Shown here piece by piece: positions 14,173 through 20,651 of a stretch of DNA of 24,790 nt (position 1 is its first letter; each line of letters opens with the position of its first letter). The stretch is taken from contig LVWT01000039.1 of NCBI GenBank assembly GCA_002083405.1, positions 1 through 24,790 on the forward strand, written 5' to 3'. Position numbers and translations under genes: made by a program. The notes under the pieces were generated by a model. It had not been told where the DNA came from, made no database searches, and worked only from the letters and a program-made list of their open reading frames with translations. Origin of the DNA: Nitrospira sp. SG-bin2. GTDB taxonomy: Bacteria; Nitrospirota; Nitrospiria; Nitrospirales; Nitrospiraceae.

Positions 14173-14589
14173 TCACGCGGTAGGTTTCTTCGGTTCGTTG
14201 AACATGAAGTACATGACGACGATGATGGTGGCCCAAAAGACCACCTGCTTGTGCCAGAACAATACTTCACCGTACTGAAAGAGTGCTAATGCCAGAGAGA
14301 TGGCAACGGTCATCACCCCGTAGCGGATGACCGGAGTCTCGACGGCGGCATTGGCCCATACGGTCAGGCCGCCGAAATAGATCAGAAACGGCACGACGTT
14401 GATTTCGAACCCTCCGCTGATGGAGAGAAATACATTGAGAAAGCCGATGAACATCAGCGCCGTCCCGACCATGAGTCCGATGACCTGCGTCGGGTGATCG
14501 TTGTCGCTTTCCTCGCGCGCCGGTCTGGCCGGCGGATCCGGAAGCTGCGGCGTCTGATCCTGCGTGGGTGGAAGGTCGGAAGGGGCCAT
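14173..14589 (-). CDS. Small four-helix membrane protein
   Basis: A 138-residue protein with a Pro-rich hydrophilic N-terminus (about 1-35) followed by four hydrophobic segments: VIGLMVGTALMFIGFLNVFL, VVPFLIYFGGLTVWA, YGVMTVAISLALALF and VVFWATIIVVMYFMF. It ends in a short charged tail. It is probably an inner-membrane protein, with no motif I recognise. It starts 3 nt after the dCTP deaminase stop and ends 7 nt before the glycosyltransferase start, so it is a true member of the operon. It may anchor or assist the downstream glycosyltransferase, by position only. Confidence 0.78.
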   Translation of the reverse strand: MAPSDLPPTQDQTPQLPDPPARPAREESDNDHPTQVIGLMVGTALMFIGFLNVFLSISGGFEINVVPFLIYFGGLTVWANAAVETPVIRYGVMTVAISLALALFQYGEVLFWHKQVVFWATIIVVMYFMFNEPKKPTA

Positions 14590-14592
14590 ATG

Positions 14593-15750
14593 CTATGCCT
14601 TGAAATGCTTGCTAAGGGTGAGGGCCTGCTGCTGATAGGATGAGCCAAGGCCCACTCCATAGAGCTGGCTGGGCTTGTCGAGCATCTTGTCGTACACGAC
14701 TTTGAAAAATGTCTGTCCATCGTGAATCAGAAACGGCACATCATGGGGGCGGACTTCCAGGACTACTTGTGTGCCTTTGATTTCTCCCTTCGATCCATAA
14801 CCGAATCCCGGGTCGAAGAATCCTGCGTAGTGGGTGCGCAACTCTCCGCAGGCCGCTTCGTAGGCGACCATTTCAGCTGCGTAGCCGGCGGGCACGCGGA
14901 TACGCTCTTTCGATGCAAGGATGTAGAACTCTTCCGGCTCCAGCAGCAGACTGTCGTGCCGATGACGATACAGCGGTTCCCAAAAGTCCGCCGCTGCGTA
15001 ATGGCCGACCTTGCTGAGATCGATCACATGGCTGTTTTTCTTTGCGCGATAGCCGATGATGCGGGGGCTGCTTCGCTCGTCTCCTTTGACATCGATGCGG
15101 AGAAAGAGGCCGTGTTCAGCCCGAAAGTCCCGGTTTCCCACGGCCTTTCTTGACGGATCGTTATGGTATAGCAGCGGTGTCGTCCGGTGCAGCGCGAGCA
15201 GGTCGCGGTCGGGGACGGCGGCATTGCCGCGTACGAATCGGATTTGGTTGAGCGATTGCCCGGTGCAGACCTTGATGGCGAACGAGCGCGGGACGACTTC
15301 CAGGAAGAGCGGGCCGTGATAGCCGGCACGGATTTCATCGAACCCTGCATTCAGATCCGTCACAACGCGGGTGAACACGTCCAGCCGACCGGTTGTGCTC
15401 TTGGGATTGGCGCGCGCGCGGATGGTCTTCGGCAGTTTCAAGCTTTCCAGCAACGGCACCAGATAGACGTGGCCTTTTTCAAGAATCGCGCCGCCGGTCA
15501 GGTCCATCTCGTACATCACCAGGTCAGACTGGTAAAAGTCGAGTATGTCGAGACGGGAGGAGATGGCGGACAGTTCTGGCAAGAAACTGCTAATCAGACG
15601 GTAGGCCTTGCGTCCCAGGCGGAGATCGAGACTGGCCGGCTGAATCTGCCGGTCCTCAATCGCGGGGGATGCATCGATGACATGGCTGGTGATCAGCCGT
15701 GTGATGTCTTGATAGGGGAGAATGCCGGCATGGGGTGATCGAGTGCTCAC
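14593..15750 (-). CDS. dcd: dCTP deaminase (two-domain DCD type)
   Basis: A 385-residue protein of the long bacterial deoxycytidine triphosphate deaminase form, about twice the length of the E. coli enzyme. It makes dUTP from dCTP for thymidylate synthesis. Visible signatures are QIQPASLDLRLG (35-46), NPKSTTGRLDVFTRV (115-129) with the catalytic-loop Ser/Arg block, and a second half with EEFYILASKERIRVP and HYAGFFDPGFGYG (family C-terminal signature). The start is taken as GTG at 15750, whose GTGA overlaps the KamA stop. The longer frame upstream lies inside KamA and is Arg-rich, without domain content. Translation is thus probably coupled to KamA, an unexpected pairing of metabolic roles. 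Confidence 0.9.
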   Translation of the reverse strand: MSTRSPHAGILPYQDITRLITSHVIDASPAIEDRQIQPASLDLRLGRKAYRLISSFLPELSAISSRLDILDFYQSDLVMYEMDLTGGAILEKGHVYLVPLLESLKLPKTIRARANPKSTTGRLDVFTRVVTDLNAGFDEIRAGYHGPLFLEVVPRSFAIKVCTGQSLNQIRFVRGNAAVPDRDLLALHRTTPLLYHNDPSRKAVGNRDFRAEHGLFLRIDVKGDERSSPRIIGYRAKKNSHVIDLSKVGHYAAADFWEPLYRHRHDSLLLEPEEFYILASKERIRVPAGYAAEMVAYEAACGELRTHYAGFFDPGFGYGSKGEIKGTQVVLEVRPHDVPFLIHDGQTFFKVVYDKMLDKPSQLYGVGLGSSYQQQALTLSKHFKA

Positions 15751-16940
15751 AGATCGTCCGCATCTCCGCCGCAGCTGTTGCCCCAGGTTGCGTAGCCGTC
15801 CCGGTCCGGATAGCTGTCGCCGCAAGACGCAAAGGTTTCAGCGGGGCTTTCACGCGATGATCGCGCGCCGACCATCGGAAGTTCTCGCCCGTTGCCGGTC
15901 TGTGGCTGTGGGTAATGAAAGGTCTTATTCTCGTAATTCCGCAAGACGGCCCCGTCTTCATCCATATGCACGAGATAGTCGTCCGGCAGCAGGGGGATCT
16001 TGCCGCCGCCGCCCGGCGCATCGATCACGAAGTGCGGGACCGCCATGCCGCTGGTGTGGCCTTGAAGCGATTTGATGATATTCAATCCCGTTTCAATCGA
16101 CGTGCGGAAATGATTCGTGCCCTTGGTCAAGTCCGCTTGATAGATGTAGTAGGGTTTCACCCGCGCGAGCAACAGCTGATGCATGAGCCGCTTCATGATC
16201 TCGGGATCGTCGTTCACACCTTTGAGCAGAACAGTTTGCGCTCCCAACGGAACGCCGGCGTCGGCCAGCATGCCGCAGGCGGCTTTCACTTCCGGTGTGA
16301 GCTCGTCGGGATGGTTGAAATGCAGGTTCATGTAGATCGGATGATAGCGTTTGACGATCTCGCAGAGCTTCGGGGTAATTCGCTGGGGCAGCGTGCCGGG
16401 GACCCTCGATCCGATGCGGATCAGTTCCAAGTGTGGAATCGTCCGAAGCGCTTTAAATATCCGTTCGATCAGATAGTCGGGGAGAAGCAGGGGGTCACCG
16501 CCCGACAAGATGATATCCCGCACTTCGGTGTGTTCCCGGAGGTAGGCGATAGCCCGATCCAGCTCGCCTTTCTTGAGAAAGCCCGGTTTCCCGACCAGCC
16601 GTTTTCTTGTGCAGAAGCGGCAATAGATCGGACATTGGTTGGTGACCATAAGTAGCACGCGATCCGGGTAGCGGTGAACCAGATGCGGCACCGGACTCAT
16701 GAGATCTTCTTCGAGGGGATCGTCTTCCGCGTCGAGGTCGTCCAATTCGGCCATTTCAGGGATGACCTGTTTCCAGATCGCATCGCCCTTGGCTTTGATC
16801 GTGCCCAGGACGGTCGGGGTGATCCGCATGGGATAGGGCCCGACGATGGCTTCGAGTTCTTCGGCGTTGAGCCCGAATCGTTCGGCCAGATCTTTCGGTT
16901 TTACAATACTTTTCGCGAGAACTTGTTTCCAGTCTTCCAT
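15747..16940 (-). CDS. kamA: Lysine 2,3-aminomutase-like radical SAM enzyme
   Basis: A 397-residue radical SAM/PLP aminomutase. The iron-sulfur cysteines are C103, C107 and C110 in CPIYCRFC; ILSGGDPLLL is at 144-153; the PLP lysine is K314 in PGGGGKIPLLP. The two acidic residues that in Clostridium KamA hold the lysine side chain have counterparts: D244 in GVND and D270 in YQAD. This favours KamA over the EF-P-modifying EpmB. It should convert L-lysine to beta-lysine. A C-terminal tail of about 55 residues after the fold contains two cysteines (C373, C390) and may mirror the zinc-binding tail of KamA. No beta-lysine acetyltransferase (AblB) gene is in the window. It follows the glutaredoxin-like gene by 9 nt. 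Confidence 0.88.
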   Translation of the reverse strand: MEDWKQVLAKSIVKPKDLAERFGLNAEELEAIVGPYPMRITPTVLGTIKAKGDAIWKQVIPEMAELDDLDAEDDPLEEDLMSPVPHLVHRYPDRVLLMVTNQCPIYCRFCTRKRLVGKPGFLKKGELDRAIAYLREHTEVRDIILSGGDPLLLPDYLIERIFKALRTIPHLELIRIGSRVPGTLPQRITPKLCEIVKRYHPIYMNLHFNHPDELTPEVKAACGMLADAGVPLGAQTVLLKGVNDDPEIMKRLMHQLLLARVKPYYIYQADLTKGTNHFRTSIETGLNIIKSLQGHTSGMAVPHFVIDAPGGGGKIPLLPDDYLVHMDEDGAVLRNYENKTFHYPQPQTGNGRELPMVGARSSRESPAETFASCGDSYPDRDGYATWGNSCGGDADDL

Positions 16941-16949
16941 TGAGCGCTC

Positions 16950-17282
16950 TCAGTTGATCCGGCAGGAAGGATGATCGTCATCGTTGCCCGGCTGATCGGG
17001 TATCGCGCGGGCTTGAGACGGAAACGGCTTTGCGGCTCCTGCGCCGCCGGTTCTATGCCGCTCGTCCAGATAGGCCAAAATGTCGGCGGTCTCCGTCAGA
17101 ACAAGATCGCCGTCCTTGAGGACGGGCACATAGTATTGGCCGGATACCTGGTGGACTTGCTTGCGCATCGACCTGCTATCGGGGACGACGATGTCCTCAT
17201 AGGGCAGTTCTAGGGCTGCCAGTTTTTGACGGACGACTTCGCAGTCGGGGCACCAGTCGACATGGTAGAGCGTGATAGACAT
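16950..17282 (-). CDS. Glutaredoxin/GST-N-terminal-like thiol protein
   Basis: A 110-residue thioredoxin-fold protein with an N-terminal active-site CPDC (in HVDWCPDCE), the cis-Pro block YYVPVLKDGD, and TETADILAYLDER, as in glutaredoxin and GST N-terminal domains. After about residue 82 comes a hydrophilic tail with a lone Cys. The ATG at 17282 is preferred; an in-frame TTG at 17294 lies inside a heptamer repeat. Its place between the ATP-grasp-like gene and KamA suggests a redox helper for one of them, by context only. It may instead be a general disulfide or glutathione-handling protein. Confidence 0.85.
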   Translation of the reverse strand: MSITLYHVDWCPDCEVVRQKLAALELPYEDIVVPDSRSMRKQVHQVSGQYYVPVLKDGDLVLTETADILAYLDERHRTGGAGAAKPFPSQARAIPDQPGNDDDHPSCRIN

Positions 17283-17284
17283 AG

Positions 17285-17312
17285 CAAGGTTCAAGGTTCA
17301 AGATTCAAGGTT
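17285..17312 (+). repeat. Four-copy CAAGGTT heptamer upstream of thiol protein gene
   Basis: Four tandem CAAGGTT units, the third reading CAAGATT, start two bases upstream of the chosen ATG and occupy the place where a ribosome site would be expected. It is unrelated in sequence to GTGAGGG but has the same unit length and copy number. Confidence 0.85.
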
Positions 17313-17367
17313 GAACGAGATATCGGACCGCTACTGCTTGGCATCAGTATGGAACATTTAACGTCCA

Positions 17368-18945
17368 TCACTGAGCATTGTCTGTGATAACGGCACAAGG
17401 GGCCATGATGGCGTCTTGCATGCCATGGATGACTTTCTTGTCGGCCGGGCAGACTGTGGCCAGGATACCAGCCAGTTCCACCTTTTCGCCAGTGACAAAA
17501 TAGTAGGGTGAGAGGCGCGCCCGTCCAGCCATGTGGACCATCGATTGCTGGTGTTCGTCCATGTACTCCATGTCAAACAGCCGGCCTTTGTGAAACTCCT
17601 GCAAGATGTACGGTGTGGTCCGGAAAGATGCAAGCGCTTTGTGGAGCGCACCGGTCCACTCCGACTGCGGCAGGTCATGTCCGATTGAGACGCCTCGACT
17701 GCCCCACGCCAATTCAGAGAATCCCGACGGTTTGATGACGAAGTGCCGCTCTTTTTGGGTGGCTGTTTCCAGATCGGCCCAGTTCGCGACGGCGCGTTCT
17801 CCCAGGCTCAGGCCTGGTATCGTGGCCGCGGGTGGAAGAGTTGCCGGGTCGAGTATCCACGTTCTCGGCATGATTGTGGTGAGGCGAAGAAAGCAGTCCT
17901 CGCCAAGTTCCTTCTTCCAATAGGGTCGTAGAATGGGATGGTGCAGCAGAGCAAAGGCAGACTTTTCCTCCAGCGCCGGTTTGTAGGGGGGCGTCACGGC
18001 CACCAAAGTCTTTTTTGCGGCATACTGGACGAGTTCAGATTTGGGAATATTCGGCAGGTCGAAAAGCTCGAAAAAACGGTAGATCAAAGCGACGGCGTGC
18101 TCGCCGCTGTCTGCTTTGAGGAAAAGGCCCTCTTCCGTAAATCGGATGTCGCGCGGCTCGATGCACCAGGCGGGTATCCCTTGTTCACGGAGCCGCGCCG
18201 CCAGCCAGGTCATTTCCGGCCGGTAGTCTTTGGCTTCTTCGGACACCAGGATGGCCACGCATCCCGCGTGTTGAGCTTGGGCGGACTGCAACATCGAAGC
18301 GAAGCCGCGCACCATGCCGTCCCGGCCTCCTACGATCTCATGTTCGTGAGGGGTGAGGGGTGAGGGGTGAGGGGTAGGAGGGCCAGATTCTTGATGATCG
18401 GGCCGACCCTTGACGAATGACGAATGACGGCCGATATCCGCATAGGCGCGGCTGAGCGCCGCAGTCAGCCCGATGCCGCCGGGCACCGAATCAAGTTCGG
18501 TGATGACCATGCCGTCCTGTGTGGGAATCACATCAGGCCGGATGACGGCCGGCAGCGAGTCTCTGAACCGTTTCATGCGGCTGTAGGTCACCAGTGCGTC
18601 CGGCTTGCCGCGATCCAGGTACTGCGCGACCCATGGAGGCTGAACACCCTTCACGCTCTCATAGTAGAGGCGGTTCAGCGCACGGTAGAACGACAGTAGT
18701 CGAGGCCCAAGCGCGGTGAAAAATGTCAGCTGGTCCCGGGACAGCAGCAGCGGGTCTGGGCTGATGCGCCAGGATGTACCGGTCTGGACGGCGGAACCGC
18801 CGCCATCCGGCGAGGGCTTGGCGGGCGAGGGGACCGATGGGTCTGCAAATAAATGTGCGGCTTGCAATTGTGTGCGGATGGCTGCGCAGCGGCTGAGTGC
18901 GGTCTCAGCCTGAAGTGAGGGGCAACAAGGTTCAGGGTGTGCCAA
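17368..18945 (-). CDS. Large uncharacterised protein, putative ATP-grasp-like ligase
   Basis: A 525-residue protein I do not recognise with certainty. Features that resemble ATP-grasp ligases (some circularly permuted) are ITELDSVPGGIG (148-159), FVIKPSGFSELAWGSRGVSI (402-421), a lysine plus small-residue strand-loop of nucleotide-binding type, and YILQEFHKGRLFDMEY (446-461). If so it would join a carboxylate to an amine using ATP. The start is TTG at 18945 with AAAGGA upstream. Residues 37-60 are Pro/Gly-rich, and 177-200 are low complexity, encoded by heptamer repeats that look inserted in frame. It is the first gene of the leftward run, 85 nt before the thiol-protein gene. The next two genes encode the thiol protein and KamA; a beta-amino-acid conjugate is a possible product, but this is conjecture. 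Confidence 0.55.
   Translation of the reverse strand: MAHPEPCCPSLQAETALSRCAAIRTQLQAAHLFADPSVPSPAKPSPDGGGSAVQTGTSWRISPDPLLLSRDQLTFFTALGPRLLSFYRALNRLYYESVKGVQPPWVAQYLDRGKPDALVTYSRMKRFRDSLPAVIRPDVIPTQDGMVITELDSVPGGIGLTAALSRAYADIGRHSSFVKGRPDHQESGPPTPHPSPLTPHEHEIVGGRDGMVRGFASMLQSAQAQHAGCVAILVSEEAKDYRPEMTWLAARLREQGIPAWCIEPRDIRFTEEGLFLKADSGEHAVALIYRFFELFDLPNIPKSELVQYAAKKTLVAVTPPYKPALEEKSAFALLHHPILRPYWKKELGEDCFLRLTTIMPRTWILDPATLPPAATIPGLSLGERAVANWADLETATQKERHFVIKPSGFSELAWGSRGVSIGHDLPQSEWTGALHKALASFRTTPYILQEFHKGRLFDMEYMDEHQQSMVHMAGRARLSPYYFVTGEKVELAGILATVCPADKKVIHGMQDAIMAPCAVITDNAQ
18346..18429 (+). repeat. Composite heptamer insertion inside a coding gene
   Basis: Four GTGAGGG units (18346-18373) are followed about 40 nt later by TGACGAA units (two full, one partial; 18411-18429). 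The span is 84 nt, a multiple of three, and encodes the low-complexity segment around TPHPSPLTPH of the putative ATP-grasp-like protein. The exact edges of any insertion are uncertain. Confidence 0.75.
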
Positions 18946-19166
18946 TGAGAGAGTCCTTTACACGATTCTGTAGCCAGCAGGACAGCGGCTCCCGGAGTGG
19001 CTCGAGCGGGTGAATGCTAACACGGGGTGGTGGGTTCGACAAGGGGCGGGGGCTGGCCCGGGATTAAGTCGAGGGTAGGGTAAAGACTCCAGTGAGGCGA
19101 TCGTTGCTCTGCTTGCCATGCTTGGACATGCATCGTATGATGGCAATCTCAATGGGTTTTCTTTCG

Positions 19167-20651
19167 ATGGAGTCCGAACAGTCTGAGATCATTCCGAAGC
19201 CACTGCCTCAAGTAGTGCCCAGCTCCGTCTGTTTTCAGTGTGACGTCTGTTGCCGGTTCCCGGAAGCCGACAGCTTTCTGCGCCCCTATTTTACTGAGCA
19301 GGAAATACAGGCGGCGGTGGCGCATGGCTTGCCTGTCGGGTCTTTCCCTGATCGGTCCGGCTCACAGATCGATTTGGTCGAGAACCCTCTGGGAGAGGGG
19401 TATCTCTGCCCGGCGTTCGATGCCGTATCCGGTCGATGTGGCATCTATGAGGCTCGCCCACTGGATTGCCGGCTCTATCCGCTGGCCCTCATGTGGAATG
19501 CGGCTTATGAGGAAGTGGTGCTGGGTTGGGATACCAAGTGTCCCTTTATGCATGAAACCGTTCCTGCAGAGATTATCTCGCATGCGGACCGGGCCGCCGA
19601 TCAGCTGATGACAAGGACGATGACTGAGATGATCGTTGCCAATCCTCGTCTGATCGGACGCTTTCAGGATGATGTCGTCATCGTGAAGCCTCTTCCGCAT
19701 CTGACGGCCCGCTTGTCACGCGTGCGTATTGATCCGCGCCTCCATGCGCTGACTGCGGAGGACGCGCCGCGCTTCACCCGGGCATTGGAACGGGCGGAGG
19801 TCCTCGGCCCCGATGCGTTGGCGGCCTATGCGTTTCCCTATCATGCCATCTGGACGCAATTGCTTCCCCATTGGTGGATGGAATCCGGTGAGACCTTCTT
19901 TTTGTTTGCCCGGTCTCCGGACGGATGGTTCATGCCGCTGCTTCCCTTAGGGCCGAGGCCGATCGATCAAACTGTGCGCGAAGCCTTTGCATGGATGCGG
20001 CGCTGGAACGGACCGTCGCCGGTGAGCCGGATCGAAAACGTCATGGAGCCGCAGCGTCGGTTATTGGAGCAGCAGGGCTTCTCGTGCCGGCGGAAGGACG
20101 GGGATTATCTCTACAGGGCTGAGGCCTTGGCCGCATTGACCGGCGATCACTACAAGGCCCAGCGGGCGCTGTGTAATCGTGCCGAACGTGAGCAGGTTCT
20201 CATCACGGAGCCGTATTGCGCGCGGCATCAAGCCGGCTGCCTGGCGTTGTATGAACGGTGGGCTGTCCAGAAGCAAGCCGGGGCTCTCGATGCGATGGGC
20301 GCGTTTCTTCTTGAAGATGCGAAGGTGGCGCATGGTCGTGTGCTGGCGGAGCATGAGCAGGTCGGGCTTGCCGGAACGGTGGTTATTGTCCAGGAAAGGG
20401 TCGTGGCCTATACGTTCGGGTATTGGTTGACTCCGCAGATATGGTGTGTGCTGCTGGAAGTTGCGGACCGGTCAATGCCCGGCTTAGCCCAATGGTTGTT
20501 CCGCGAAACCTCCCGCAGTGCAGTCGCCGGCGGTGCGATGTCAATCAATGCCATGGATGATGCCGGCCTCCCAGGTTTGCGCGAAGCCAAACGGGCGTAT
20601 CATCCTCAAGCAGTGCTCGACAGTTGGATCATCATGGATTGTGAGCGATGA
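19167..20651 (+). CDS. YkgJ-type cysteine-cluster domain fused to DUF2156-like domain
   Basis: A protein of about 494 residues. The N-terminal part has the YkgJ-family metal cluster: CFQCDVCC (C22, C25, C28, C29), CPAF (C81), CGIYEARPLDCRLYP (C91, C101), a putative zinc or iron-sulfur site. The C-terminal half (about 220-490) resembles DUF2156/LPG-synthase C-terminal GNAT-like domains: DYLYRAEALAALTGDHYKAQR, AYTFGYWL, INAMDDAGLPGLREAKRAY. DUF2156 relatives include aminoacyl-phosphatidylglycerol synthases; the acyl donor here is unknown. The start is uncertain: ATG at 19137 or 19153 and GTG at 19092 are in frame. I use 19167 because the cysteine domain begins soon after. The stop overlaps the kinase ATG by 4 nt, so translation is coupled. 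Confidence 0.82.
   Translation: MESEQSEIIPKPLPQVVPSSVCFQCDVCCRFPEADSFLRPYFTEQEIQAAVAHGLPVGSFPDRSGSQIDLVENPLGEGYLCPAFDAVSGRCGIYEARPLDCRLYPLALMWNAAYEEVVLGWDTKCPFMHETVPAEIISHADRAADQLMTRTMTEMIVANPRLIGRFQDDVVIVKPLPHLTARLSRVRIDPRLHALTAEDAPRFTRALERAEVLGPDALAAYAFPYHAIWTQLLPHWWMESGETFFLFARSPDGWFMPLLPLGPRPIDQTVREAFAWMRRWNGPSPVSRIENVMEPQRRLLEQQGFSCRRKDGDYLYRAEALAALTGDHYKAQRALCNRAEREQVLITEPYCARHQAGCLALYERWAVQKQAGALDAMGAFLLEDAKVAHGRVLAEHEQVGLAGTVVIVQERVVAYTFGYWLTPQIWCVLLEVADRSMPGLAQWLFRETSRSAVAGGAMSINAMDDAGLPGLREAKRAYHPQAVLDSWIIMDCER

Noticed and set aside
15187..16655. Plus-strand open frames of 183 and 246 codons
   Set aside because: They are antisense shadows of dcd and kamA with no recognisable domain.
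18346..18429. CRISPR-like array
   Set aside because: The repeat units are 7 nt with no unique spacers and lie in frame in a coding gene.
19092..19166. GTG start giving a 519-residue YkgJ-DUF2156 protein
   Set aside because: The extra 25 residues (MRRSLLCLPCL onward) have no domain content and no convincing ribosome site. It is kept as an alternative only.
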